This document shows, piece by piece, positions 1 through 7,662 of a DNA stretch of 33,646 bases. Positions within the stretch are counted from its first letter, which is position 1. Each line of letters starts with the position of its first letter. The notes under the pieces were generated by a model, which saw nothing but the letters and a program-made list of their open reading frames with translations, made no database searches and had not been told where the DNA came from. The stretch covers positions 1 through 33,646 of the forward strand of contig NZ_CAFK01000334.1 of assembly GCF_000239815.1 (NCBI RefSeq). Reading direction: 5' to 3'. This stretch comes from Bradyrhizobium sp. STM 3843 (GTDB lineage Bacteria > Pseudomonadota > Alphaproteobacteria > Rhizobiales > Xanthobacteraceae). The translations under genes were made by a program, and so were the position numbers.

Positions 1-71
1 CTCTCTCGGGGAAGATCTCTCGGGATCTCTCTTGCGAGATCTCTGGGAAGTTCTCTTGGCAGTTCTCTTGG
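1..71 (-). repeat. 12-bp in-frame tandem repeat encoding (P/A)R(E/D)(L/I) in fliO
   Basis: Six consecutive degenerate 12-bp units (for example CCAAGAGAACTG, CCAAGAGAACTT, CCCAGAGATCTC on the minus strand) encode PREL, PREL, PRDL, AREI, PRDL, PRE at residues 264-286 of FliO. The array reaches the window edge and may continue. It uses AGA, CCA, GAA and GAT codons that are rare in the neighbouring GC-rich genes, which suggests fairly recent repeat expansion. A 12-bp unit keeps the reading frame. Confidence 0.8.
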
Positions 72-860
72 CACATCCTTGGCCGGTTCCTTTGGCGGCT
101 CCGAGGCTCTGGATGGCTCCGCCGGGCGCAGCGGGCGCGGCATGGCCGGTTCGCCGCGCAGCGAATCGCCCCGCGGCATCAGCCGCTCGGGGCGCGGCTC
201 CATCCGTGGCTCGCCGCGCAGTTCCTGGCGAGGATCAAGACGTGGCTCTTGTCGGGAGTCCGGCCGGCCTGAGAACGGGTCCGGAGCAAACCCCGGCAAT
301 GGCGGCTCGCGCCGCTCGGCCAAATCACTCCGAACGTCACCGCGAGCCTCGCCGCGCAGATCGCCGCGGCGTTCGTTCATCACCGGGGCAGGGCGACGAG
401 CTTCGTCGGCAAAAGCCGGGCGCAGTGGACGCTGCGGCAGTTCGGGCATCTGCGGTTCGTGAGGCTCGTGCATGTCGGCTTTCGCCGCCTCGTTGTCGGA
501 CCAGGTCGGCGCATCCGGCAACGGCGCGATTCGCGGCGGTGGCGGCTGCTCGGCAGCGACGCCGGCCCGCGGCGGCAGCTGCTCGCGCTGGGGCATGGCG
601 CGCACGATATTGGATTCCACCACGATGTCGGTCGGGCCGCCGATCATCAGGAGATGTTCGATGTTGTCGCGGCGAACCAGCACGAGCCTGCGGCGGCCGT
701 CGACGGCGGCAGCGTCGATCACGGCGAGGCGCGGCATCCGGCCGCGATTGGTGCTGGTGCCAAGCCGGCTGCCCGCGAATCGACGCACCAGCCACGCGGC
801 AAGGCCGATCAGCGCCAGCACGGCCAGGAACGCAAAGAAAAATGTCAGTGGTGCCGGCAT
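1..860 (-). CDS. fliO: Flagellar biosynthesis protein FliO, 3' end beyond window
   Basis: Read on the minus strand from ATG at 860, an uninterrupted frame of 286 codons runs off the left edge, so the C-terminus is missing. Residues 5-25 form one transmembrane helix (LTFFFAFLAVLALIGLAAWL). The stretch from about residue 42 to 88 (RMPRLAVIDAAAVDGRRRL, then a VRRDNIEHLLMIGG segment) is the typical FliO domain. FliO is a small membrane protein that assists assembly of the FliPQR flagellar export gate. From residue 90 onward the protein is low-complexity and rich in Pro, Arg and Glu, far longer than the roughly 120 residues of enterobacterial FliO. It is divergent from flgB, which fits a flagellar locus. 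Several plus-strand frames across this stretch are shadows of it. The family call rests on the N-terminal 90 residues. Confidence 0.85.
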   Translation of the reverse strand, partial: MPAPLTFFFAFLAVLALIGLAAWLVRRFAGSRLGTSTNRGRMPRLAVIDAAAVDGRRRLVLVRRDNIEHLLMIGGPTDIVVESNIVRAMPQREQLPPRAGVAAEQPPPPRIAPLPDAPTWSDNEAAKADMHEPHEPQMPELPQRPLRPAFADEARRPAPVMNERRGDLRGEARGDVRSDLAERREPPLPGFAPDPFSGRPDSRQEPRLDPRQELRGEPRMEPRPERLMPRGDSLRGEPAMPRPLRPAEPSRASEPPKEPAKDVPRELPRELPRDLAREIPRDLPRE

Positions 861-1218
861 CTCGGTCCCCTACAAACCCCCGCTTTCATCACACATTACG
901 CCACTTGAACACAGGGCGGTCGTAGCGAACGGGCCTGAAAGCGCAACGACGTGTTAACGACCTACGGCAGGAACTGCCGCCCGGTATCTTAATAACCTAT
1001 GAATCGGCCGGGCCAAAACGACTTTCTTGGCAGGGGCTTGCGTCCCAAACTGGTGCATCCGGGCGGCCCGACACGGAAAAAGGATTAAAAAATTCATAAA
1101 CCCGGAAGTTTCCCGGGGGTGCAGCGCACACCCTCTTAACTCCCCATTAACCATATGCACGGCAGATTGTGCCTAGCTTAACGGGTGGTGAAGAAGCCCA
1201 AGATTCGGAGCGGGCGCA
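861..1218. other. Divergent intergenic region fliO / flgB
   Basis: These 358 bases hold no convincing gene. They contain a perfect CtrA-type box near flgB (1136-1152), a short dyad GGCAG-GAA-CTGCC (964-976), isolated TTAAC half sites at 954 and near 1178, and an AT-rich stretch around 1081-1100. The region is the likely control region for both the flgB operon and fliO. I could not assign sigma-54 or housekeeping -35/-10 elements with confidence. Confidence 0.7.
1136..1152 (+). promoter_or_regulatory. CtrA-type binding box upstream of flgB
   Basis: The sequence TTAA-CTCCCCA-TTAACC matches the alphaproteobacterial CtrA consensus TTAA-N7-TTAAC exactly. It lies 66 bases before the flgB ATG. CtrA controlling early flagellar operons is established in Caulobacter; its use here is inference, supported by the presence of cckA at the end of the same gene run. 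Confidence 0.75.
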
Positions 1219-1626
1219 ATGTCCATCAACGATCTTCCAGTGTTGCAGGCGTTGCGTACCAAGATGGAGTGGCACCAGGAGCGGCAGCGCGTTCTATCCG
1301 AGAACGTCGCCAATTCCGACACGCCGAACTTCAAGCCACGCGACCTGGTTGAACCTAAGTTCGATTCAACCGGTGCGCCGGCGAACAGCTTCGCCCAGTT
1401 GTCGCTGACCATGACCAGCGCCGCCCATATCGCGCCGCCATCGGGCCAGAGCACGAGCTTCGACCAGAATCGCAGGGCCGGCTTCCAGACCCGGCCGGCC
1501 GGTAACGCGGTCAGCCTCGAGGACGAGATGCTGAAGGTCTCGGCCAATCAGATGGACTTTGCCGCCGTCACCTCGCTCTACGGCAAGAGCCTGCATCTGC
1601 TGAAGACCGCGATCGGTAAGGGCTGA
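1219..1626 (+). CDS. flgB: Flagellar basal-body rod protein FlgB
   Basis: A 135-residue protein whose length fits FlgB, a proximal rod subunit exported by the flagellar type III system into the periplasmic rod. The N-terminal part (LSENVANSDTPNFKPRDL, about residues 27-44) carries the ANxxTPxF/Y rod-hook signature shared by axial proteins. The C-terminus (MLKVSANQMDFAAVTSLYGK) is the usual amphipathic coiled-coil end. The ATG at 1219 follows a GGAGCGGG Shine-Dalgarno-like stretch. It is the first gene of a plus-strand flagellar run and lies just downstream of a CtrA-type box, so it is probably a class II, CtrA-dependent operon start. Confidence 0.93.
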   Translation: MSINDLPVLQALRTKMEWHQERQRVLSENVANSDTPNFKPRDLVEPKFDSTGAPANSFAQLSLTMTSAAHIAPPSGQSTSFDQNRRAGFQTRPAGNAVSLEDEMLKVSANQMDFAAVTSLYGKSLHLLKTAIGKG

Positions 1627-1656
1627 GGAAACGGATAGACACGGAGAACGACCAAG

Positions 1657-2082
1657 ATGGCGAATGACCCAAGCGATTTCCTGCGTTCGATGAGCATCGC
1701 AACCTCGGGCCTGCGCGCGCAAGCCGCCCGGATGCGGGTGATCTCGGAAAACGTCGCCAACGCCGACTCCACCGCCGCCACCGCCGGCGGCGATCCCTAT
1801 CGCCGCAAGGTCCCGACCTTCACCTCGGCGCTCGACCGCACGCTCGACGCCAAGGTGGTGGCCCTGGGCAAGGTGGTGCCCGACCGATCTTCGTTCCGCG
1901 TCAAATACGACCCGAGCAACCCGGCCGCGGATGCGACCGGCAATGTCAAGTATCCGAACGTCAATCCGCTGATCGAAATGACCGACATGCGCGATGCGCA
2001 ACGGTCCTACGAGGCGAACCTGAACGTCATCGGCGCGACCCGCCGCATGATTCAACGCACGCTCGACATTCTCAAGACCTAG
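1657..2082 (+). CDS. flgC: Flagellar basal-body rod protein FlgC
   Basis: A 141-residue rod protein. The N-terminal segment (MSIATSGLRAQAARMRVISENVANADS) and the C-terminal segment (MTDMRDAQRSYEANLNVIGA, then a TRRMIQRTLDILKT helix) match FlgC, including the conserved late MxDMRDAQRSYEAN block. FlgC builds the proximal rod together with FlgB and FlgF. It starts 30 bases after flgB and 16 bases before fliE, consistent with one transcript. An internal GGDPYRRK segment replaces the more usual axial-protein wording after ANADS, which is common for FlgC. Confidence 0.93.
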   Translation: MANDPSDFLRSMSIATSGLRAQAARMRVISENVANADSTAATAGGDPYRRKVPTFTSALDRTLDAKVVALGKVVPDRSSFRVKYDPSNPAADATGNVKYPNVNPLIEMTDMRDAQRSYEANLNVIGATRRMIQRTLDILKT

Positions 2083-2098
2083 GATAGGAACGAAAGTC

Positions 2099-2455
2099 AT
2101 GGCCTCCCCCATCTCCGCTGCGAACGCTTATGCGAATTCCGCCCGCGTGCTCGACACCGCCGGATCGGGCAACACATTCGGCAGCCTCGCCCGCGTGCGG
2201 GACATTCTCGGGTCGACGAACGGTCAGGAGAACTCCGGTCCGTCCTTCGGCGCGTTGCTAAAGGATGCGATCGGAAGCGTCGTCGAGACGGGCCGCAAAT
2301 CCGATTCGCAAACGGTCGCGATGGCGTCGGGCAAGGCCAACGTCATGGACGTCGTGACCGCGGTGGCGGAGACTGACGTTGCGGTGTCGACCCTGGTCTC
2401 GGTGCGCGATCGGGTGATCCAGGCCTACGAAGACATCATGAAGATGACGATCTGA
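2099..2455 (+). CDS. fliE: Flagellar hook-basal body complex protein FliE
   Basis: A 118-residue protein, slightly longer than the roughly 104 residues of enteric FliE. The C-terminal half (ASGKANVMDVVTAVAETDVA, then STLVSVRDRVIQAYEDIMKM) is the conserved FliE domain that joins the MS ring to the rod. The N-terminal part is variable. An AGGATAGGAACG stretch precedes the ATG. It is the third gene of the flgBC-fliE unit; the 149 bases before fliQ contain a strong hairpin, so fliE may end a transcript segment. Confidence 0.92.
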   Translation: MASPISAANAYANSARVLDTAGSGNTFGSLARVRDILGSTNGQENSGPSFGALLKDAIGSVVETGRKSDSQTVAMASGKANVMDVVTAVAETDVAVSTLVSVRDRVIQAYEDIMKMTI

Positions 2456-2489
2456 CGCCGCGTCGGATCTCGAATGCAATGCACGGCCT

Positions 2490-2514
2490 GGCTCGCGCCG
2501 ATCTCGCGCGAGCC
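2490..2514. promoter_or_regulatory. Intergenic hairpin between fliE and fliQ
   Basis: GGCTCGCGC and GCGCGAGCC form a perfect 9-bp GC-rich stem around a 7-base loop (CGATCTC), 34 bases after the fliE stop. No T-run follows, so it is not a textbook intrinsic terminator. It could be an RNA-processing or stability element between rod and export-gate genes. Confidence 0.5.
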
Positions 2515-2604
2515 GAGACGCAATGATCGGAAGCTCACTTGTTTGGGCACAGTCCGTCCGCAGTTGAGCGGCGCAGGACATTCACCGGGGAAGGCGACTA
2601 CGGA

Positions 2605-2868
2605 ATGACCGGAGCTGAAACGCTCGATGTCGCGCGCGACGCGATCTGGACGATTGTCGTGGTCTCGTCGCCCTTGATGGTGGTCGGCCTCGTGGTCGGC
2701 GTCATCGTCTCGCTGTTTCAGGCGCTGACCCAGATCCAGGAACAGACCCTGGTCTTCGTCCCGAAGATCATTGCGATCTTCGTCACGCTGCTGTTGGCCT
2801 TGCCCTTCATGGCAGACGCGCTGCATTCGCATATGATGCGGATCTCGTCGCGAATCATCGGCGGATAG
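2605..2868 (+). CDS. fliQ: Flagellar export gate protein FliQ
   Basis: An 87-residue protein beginning MTGAETLDVARDAIWTIVVV, with two transmembrane hairpin helices (about residues 15-40 and 50-75) separated by the conserved FQALTQIQEQTLVFVPKI loop. This is the length and pattern of FliQ, part of the FliPQR export gate in the MS ring. An in-frame ATG at 2539 would add 22 hydrophilic residues not seen in the family. I chose 2605 because GGGGAAGG lies just upstream and the resulting length fits. fliR and flhB follow. Confidence 0.93.
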   Translation: MTGAETLDVARDAIWTIVVVSSPLMVVGLVVGVIVSLFQALTQIQEQTLVFVPKIIAIFVTLLLALPFMADALHSHMMRISSRIIGG

Positions 2869-2930
2869 GGCAATGTGCGGCGCGGCGCTGATTCCTCTCC
2901 GCGCCACCAGGGGCCCGGACGCGCCGCGCA

Positions 2931-3698
2931 ATGCGCATCGATATTTCATTCCTGCCGGCGCTGGCGGCGGCTTTCATGCTGGCCTTTGCCCGGATCGCCG
3001 CCATGGTGATGCTGCTGCCGGGCTTGGGCGAGACCAACATTCCCGTTCGCATCAAGCTGTCCATCGCGCTTCTGCTGACGATGATCATCCTGCCGCTGCA
3101 CCGCCAAGCCTATCAGGTCGACATGACGGCGCTGACGCCGCTCCTGGTGATGATGCTGCACGAGATCATCATCGGCATCGTGCTCGGCGCCACCGCGCGC
3201 GTGACCTTGTCTGCGCTGCAGGTTGCCGGGGCGGTGATCGCGCAGCAGATGGGGCTCGGTTTCGTCACCGAGATCGATCCGACGCAGGGACAGCAGGGCG
3301 TGCTGGTCGGCAATTTCCTCACCATGCTCGGGGTGACCTTGCTGTTTGCGACCGACAGCCATCATTTGGTGATCGCAGCGCTCAGCGACAGCTACAACAT
3401 CTTTGCGCCGGGCGAATTGGTGCCGAGCGGCGACGTCGCCTCGCTCGCGACGCGGGCCTTTGCCGCCGCCTTCAGGCTGGGCCTGCAGCTCTCGGCGCCA
3501 TTTCTGGTGTTCGGGCTCGTCTTCAACATGGGGCTTGCGTTGCTGGCGCGCCTGATGCCGCAGATGCAGGTCTATTTCGTCGGCGCGCCGCTCTCGATCA
3601 TGATCGGCTTTTTGATCTTCGCACTGGTTCTGACGGCGATGATGGGAACCTTCCTCGGCTATTTCGGGGGCGTCATGCACGACCTGACCCCAAGGTGA
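2931..3698 (+). CDS. fliR: Flagellar export gate protein FliR
   Basis: A 255-residue, very hydrophobic protein with about six transmembrane segments. The N-terminus (FLPALAAAFMLAFARIAAMV), the GLGETNIPVRIKLSIALLLT block and the LGFVTEIDPTQGQQGVLVGN loop are FliR-like. The C-terminal half (FNMGLALLARLMPQMQVYFV) is also conserved. FliR completes the FliPQR export pore and contacts FlhB. No clear Shine-Dalgarno precedes the ATG, so translation may depend on coupling to fliQ 62 bases upstream. It ends 11 bases before flhB. Confidence 0.93.
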   Translation: MRIDISFLPALAAAFMLAFARIAAMVMLLPGLGETNIPVRIKLSIALLLTMIILPLHRQAYQVDMTALTPLLVMMLHEIIIGIVLGATARVTLSALQVAGAVIAQQMGLGFVTEIDPTQGQQGVLVGNFLTMLGVTLLFATDSHHLVIAALSDSYNIFAPGELVPSGDVASLATRAFAAAFRLGLQLSAPFLVFGLVFNMGLALLARLMPQMQVYFVGAPLSIMIGFLIFALVLTAMMGTFLGYFGGVMHDLTPR

Positions 3699-3709
3699 GG
3701 ACCTGACGC

Positions 3710-4786
3710 ATGGCCGGTGAGGACGATACCGCCGACAAAACAGAAGACCCGACGCAAAAGCGCCTCGACGACGCACTCGAGCGCGGCGACGTCGTCAAGA
3801 GCCAGGAGCTCAACACCTGGTTCCTGATCGCGGCGGCAACGCTCGTGCTGACGACCTTCTCGGATTCGATCGGCAGCGGGATCATGATGCCGCTGCGCAA
3901 TCTGATCGCCAATTCCTGGATGATTCATACCGACGGAGCGGGCCTGCTCGCGATGGCGCGCGGGCTGTCCTATGCGGTCATTGCAGCGATCGGCCTCCCC
4001 CTCGTGATGCTCATGCTGGCCGCGCTCGCTGGCAACATGTTGCAGCACCGTCTGGTCTGGTCAGGCGAGCCGCTGAAACCCACCTTGAGCAAGATCTCGC
4101 CGCTGTCCGGCGCCAAGCGGCTGTTCGGCAAGCAGGCCGCGGTCAACTTCGCCAAGGGCATCTTCAAGCTCGTGCTGCTCGGCACCGTCATGGTGATGAT
4201 CCTGTGGCCCGAGCGGATGCGGCTGGAATCCCTGCTGCATCTCGATCCGAACGCGCTGCTCGGCGTGACGCTGTCTTTGACCAAGCACCTGATGGGCTCG
4301 GTGGTCGCGCTGCTCGCGATCGTCGCGATCGGCGACTATCTGTTCCAGTACCGGCAATGGTACGAACGACAGAAGATGTCGGTGCAGGAGGTCAAGGAGG
4401 AGTTCAAGCAGTCGGAAGGCGATCCGCACGTCAAGGGGCGAATCAGGCAGCTGCGCCAGCAGCGCATGAAGAAACGCATGATGGCGGCGGTGCCGAAGGC
4501 GTCGGTGATCATCACCAATCCGACCCACTATTCGGTGGCGCTGGCCTATGAGCGCGGCATGCAGGCGCCGGTCTGCGTCGCCAAGGGTGTCGACAACATC
4601 GCCTTCAAGATCCGCGAGATCGCCCGCGCCCACGACATCCCGATCGTCGAGAACGTGCCGCTGGCGCGCGCGCTGTACGCCACGGTCGAGATCGACGACG
4701 AAATTCCTGTGGAACATTATCACGCGGTGGCGGAGATCATCGGCTACGTCATGGGTCTCAGGCGCAACCTGTCCGGGCGGCTCTAA
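3710..4786 (+). CDS. flhB: Flagellar export switch protein FlhB
   Basis: A 358-residue protein beginning MAGEDDTADKTEDPTQKRLD, the classic FlhB N-terminus, with four transmembrane segments and a cytoplasmic C-terminal domain. The autocleavage motif NPTH is at residues 270-273, almost the same numbering as in Salmonella; cleavage between N and P switches export specificity from rod/hook to filament substrates. The linker (YERQKMSVQEVKEEFKQSEG) and the SVALAYERGMQAPVCVAKG region are conserved. An AGGTGAGG stretch precedes the ATG, and the gene overlaps nothing. It is the last flagellar gene before cckA. Confidence 0.96.
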   Translation: MAGEDDTADKTEDPTQKRLDDALERGDVVKSQELNTWFLIAAATLVLTTFSDSIGSGIMMPLRNLIANSWMIHTDGAGLLAMARGLSYAVIAAIGLPLVMLMLAALAGNMLQHRLVWSGEPLKPTLSKISPLSGAKRLFGKQAAVNFAKGIFKLVLLGTVMVMILWPERMRLESLLHLDPNALLGVTLSLTKHLMGSVVALLAIVAIGDYLFQYRQWYERQKMSVQEVKEEFKQSEGDPHVKGRIRQLRQQRMKKRMMAAVPKASVIITNPTHYSVALAYERGMQAPVCVAKGVDNIAFKIREIARAHDIPIVENVPLARALYATVEIDDEIPVEHYHAVAEIIGYVMGLRRNLSGRL

Positions 4787-4942
4787 GGCCCGTGATTCGC
4801 ATCGCCCGCTCACGTAAAATACGGATAAATCATGGAATATCGGCTTGACGGGCTTGCGCTTGAGCGTCCGATTCAGGCAGGTGAGGGCGGGGGCCGCGCC
4901 GACCGGCGCGATAGCCCTGCCGACAGGTCTCGTCCTTTTGCT

Positions 4943-7525
4943 ATGAGCGCCGAACCCGACAACGATGCGTCACAGGACCAGATGAGCCTGCCGGAGCGGT
5001 CGCGCCGCAGCGGCAGCATCCTCTTGGTGCTGTTGGTCGCTGGCGCCCTCGTGGCCGTCGCGCTGGCGCTGATGACGATCGGGCGCACCCAGGCGCAGCC
5101 CTATATCCTCGGCCTGTTGGCGCTGCTCGCCACCATCGGCCTGTTCAACCTGTTCGCCTTCGCCGCCGGCATCATCCGCTTCGCGGACCGCGCCACCGAC
5201 GACCCCGTGACGGGGCGGGTCCCCGACCTCGCGCCGGACGGGCTCGCGGTGACTGATGCGCGCGGGCACGTGGTCTATGCCAATGCCGCCTATCTGAGGA
5301 TGACGGGCGCGCAGAGCGCGCAGGAGGCGCGCCCGGTGGAGCGCGTCTTCATCGGCAATCCCGACGTTTCGGAGGCCGTGTTCCGGCTGCTCAAGGCCGC
5401 CCGCGAAGGCAAGCGGCAGCAGGAGGAGGTGCGCATCGCGGCCGGCGAGAGCGGCCAGGGCCGCTGGCTGCGGATGCGCGTGCGCCCGCTCGGCGGCAGC
5501 AAGCGCGATTCGAAATACGCGGTGTGGTCGATTGCAGATATCACCCGCGACCGCGAGCGGCAGGAGGACGTGTTCCAGGAGCTGCAGCACGCGATCGAAT
5601 ATCTCGATCACGCACCTTGCGGCTTCTTCTCGGTCAATGCCGACGGCAGCCTGGTCTATGTCAACGCCACGCTCGCGAACTGGCTGGACTACGATCTCGC
5701 CGAGATCGGCTCCGGCGGGCTGAAGCTGGCGGACGTCGTCTCCGGCGACGGTGCCTCGTTGCTGACCTCGATCGTCGCGGTTCCCGGCGAGGTCCGGACC
5801 GAGGTGTTCGACATCGATCTGAAGATGCGCGGCGGCAAGACTATGCCGGCGCGGCTCTATCACAAGCTCGCCTTCGGTGCCGACGGCGCGCCGGGGCCGT
5901 CGCGCACGCTCGTCATCAGCCGCGCCCGCGACGAGCGCTCCGATCCCGAGCGCGCCGCCGAGGTGCGCTTCATGCGCTTCTTCGACCACACGCCGATGGC
6001 GATCGCGACCGTCGATCGCGGCGGCGCCGTGGTGCGCGCCAATGCCCGCTATGCCAAGCTGGCGCAAAGCCTGAGCAGCGATGCGGCCGCCGCCCGCTCG
6101 ATCTTCCGCGCGGTCAGCCCGCGCGACCGCAATGTGTTGATCGCCGCGATCAACCAGGCCGCCGAAGGGCAGGGCGATATTTCGCCGGTGGAGGTCATGC
6201 TGGACGGGCCGAAGGAGCGGTTCGGACAGTTCTTCGTCACCGCGGTCGACGAGGACGAGCGCGAAACCGAAGCGGCGATCGTCTACATGCTCGAGACCAC
6301 CGAGCGGCGCGCGCTGGAGAACCAGATCAACCAGTCGCAGAAGATGGAGATGGTCGGCCAGCTTGCCGGCGGTATCGCTCACGACTTCAACAACGTGCTC
6401 TCGGCCATCATGATGGCCAACGATTTCCTGCTGAACGCGCACAAGCCGACCGATCCGTCGTTCCAGGACATCATGCAGATCAAGCAGAACGCGACCCGCG
6501 CCGCCACCTTGGTGCGGCAGCTGCTGGCGTTCTCGCGCCGCCAGACCCTGCGGCCGCAGGTGCTCGACCTCGGCGATGCGCTCTCGGATTTGACGATGCT
6601 GCTGCGGCGGCTGATCGGCGAGAAGGTCAAGCTCGACCTGGTCCATGGCCGCGACCTCTGGCCGGTCAAGGTCGACGTCTCCCAGTTCGAGCAGGTGATC
6701 GTCAATCTCGCCGTCAACGCTCGCGATGCGATGCCGGATGGCGGCAAGCTCTCGGTGCGGACCGCCAACGTTCCGGCGGAGGAGGCCGCGCAGGCCGCCT
6801 ATAAGGGCATGCCGGTCGCCGACTATGTGCGGATCGACGTCGGCGACACCGGCACCGGCATTCCACCCGAGATCCGTGAGAAGATCTTCGAACCGTTCTT
6901 CTCCACCAAGGAGGTCGGCAAGGGCACCGGGCTCGGCCTGTCCACCGTCTACGGCATTATCAAGCAGACCGGCGGCTTCATCTATGTCGACAGCGAGGTC
7001 GGCAAGGGCACCTCGTTCCACATCTTCCTGCCGCGGCATCATGCCGAGCAGGAGGTCCATGCCGACCACCAGCCGCACGCCGTCAACGGCGCCGCCAAGG
7101 ATGCGGCGGCGGCCGATGGCAAGGCTGAGGCCAAGCCGCGGACCGACCTCACCGGCCAGGGCACGATCCTGCTGGTCGAGGACGAGGAGGGCCTGCGCGC
7201 GCTCAATGCACGGGGTCTGCGCTCGCGCGGCTACAGTGTGATCGAGGCCTCCAACGGCATCGAGGCGATGGAGGCGCTGGAGGAGCGCGACGGCAATGTT
7301 GATCTGGTCGTCTCCGACGTGGTCATGCCGGAAATGGACGGCCCGACGCTCCTAAAGGCGATGCGCGATCGCAATCCCGAGGTGAGGATCATCTTCGTCT
7401 CCGGCTATGCCGAGGACGCCTTCGAGAAGAGCCTGCCGGAGAACCAGCAATTCGCCTTCCTGCCCAAGCCCTTCACCTTGAGCCAGCTGGTCGCGGCTGT
7501 GAAGGAAACCATGACGCCGCAATAG
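4943..7525 (+). CDS. cckA: Cell-cycle hybrid histidine kinase CckA
   Basis: An 860-residue membrane hybrid kinase with two N-terminal transmembrane helices (about residues 25-47 and 53-75) and several PAS-like segments. The HisKA H-box (GQLAGGIAHDFNNVLSAIM) has the phospho-accepting His at residue 480. The HATPase domain shows NLAVNARDAMPDGG, the GDTGTGIP box and GKGTGLGLSTVYGI. The C-terminal receiver has Asp 792 in VVSDVVMPEMDGP and the KPF lysine. This architecture and H-box wording are those of CckA, which phosphorylates ChpT and through it CtrA and CpdR. The frame is open from ATG 4832, which has a CGGA sequence upstream but would add 37 Arg/Gly-rich residues; I prefer 4943 (MSAEPDND), though its Shine-Dalgarno is weak. 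It follows flhB and probably has its own promoter in the intervening 156 bases. Confidence 0.93.
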   Translation: MSAEPDNDASQDQMSLPERSRRSGSILLVLLVAGALVAVALALMTIGRTQAQPYILGLLALLATIGLFNLFAFAAGIIRFADRATDDPVTGRVPDLAPDGLAVTDARGHVVYANAAYLRMTGAQSAQEARPVERVFIGNPDVSEAVFRLLKAAREGKRQQEEVRIAAGESGQGRWLRMRVRPLGGSKRDSKYAVWSIADITRDRERQEDVFQELQHAIEYLDHAPCGFFSVNADGSLVYVNATLANWLDYDLAEIGSGGLKLADVVSGDGASLLTSIVAVPGEVRTEVFDIDLKMRGGKTMPARLYHKLAFGADGAPGPSRTLVISRARDERSDPERAAEVRFMRFFDHTPMAIATVDRGGAVVRANARYAKLAQSLSSDAAAARSIFRAVSPRDRNVLIAAINQAAEGQGDISPVEVMLDGPKERFGQFFVTAVDEDERETEAAIVYMLETTERRALENQINQSQKMEMVGQLAGGIAHDFNNVLSAIMMANDFLLNAHKPTDPSFQDIMQIKQNATRAATLVRQLLAFSRRQTLRPQVLDLGDALSDLTMLLRRLIGEKVKLDLVHGRDLWPVKVDVSQFEQVIVNLAVNARDAMPDGGKLSVRTANVPAEEAAQAAYKGMPVADYVRIDVGDTGTGIPPEIREKIFEPFFSTKEVGKGTGLGLSTVYGIIKQTGGFIYVDSEVGKGTSFHIFLPRHHAEQEVHADHQPHAVNGAAKDAAAADGKAEAKPRTDLTGQGTILLVEDEEGLRALNARGLRSRGYSVIEASNGIEAMEALEERDGNVDLVVSDVVMPEMDGPTLLKAMRDRNPEVRIIFVSGYAEDAFEKSLPENQQFAFLPKPFTLSQLVAAVKETMTPQ

Positions 7526-7631
7526 GTTACCGCGATCTGTTCAGTGGGAATGGTTCCCCCGCGACGCAGCGCCGCAGCCATGCGGCATCGCCCCGCCTTC
7601 ACTTTTGGGCGGTTCTGCCCATCTTACGGGC

Positions 7632-7648
7632 ATCCCCATTCCGGGGAT
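7632..7648. promoter_or_regulatory. Small dyad upstream of the Tim44-like gene
   Basis: ATCCCC-ATTCC-GGGGAT forms a perfect 6-bp inverted repeat ending 14 bases before the ATG at 7663 and just ahead of its GGGAAAA ribosome-binding stretch. It could be an operator or a 5'-UTR hairpin. The only support is the symmetry. Confidence 0.3.
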
Positions 7649-7662
7649 TTGGGAAAACGCAG

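Noticed and set aside
32..957. Several overlapping plus-strand frames at the left end
   Set aside because: They are Arg/Ser-rich shadows of fliO, which lies on the minus strand and runs off the window edge.
1157..1172. GCAC-N8-GTGC before flgB as a sigma-54 promoter
   Set aside because: The GG and GC landmarks and their 10-base spacing are not met.
4970..7078. A 702-codon open frame on the minus strand opposite cckA
   Set aside because: High-GC codon bias leaves antisense frames open; the plus strand carries an intact CckA with all kinase motifs, and the antisense product is Arg/His/Asp-rich noise.
7546..7558. GGGAA-TGG-TTCCC as a cckA terminator
   Set aside because: The stem is only 5 bp and no T-run follows.
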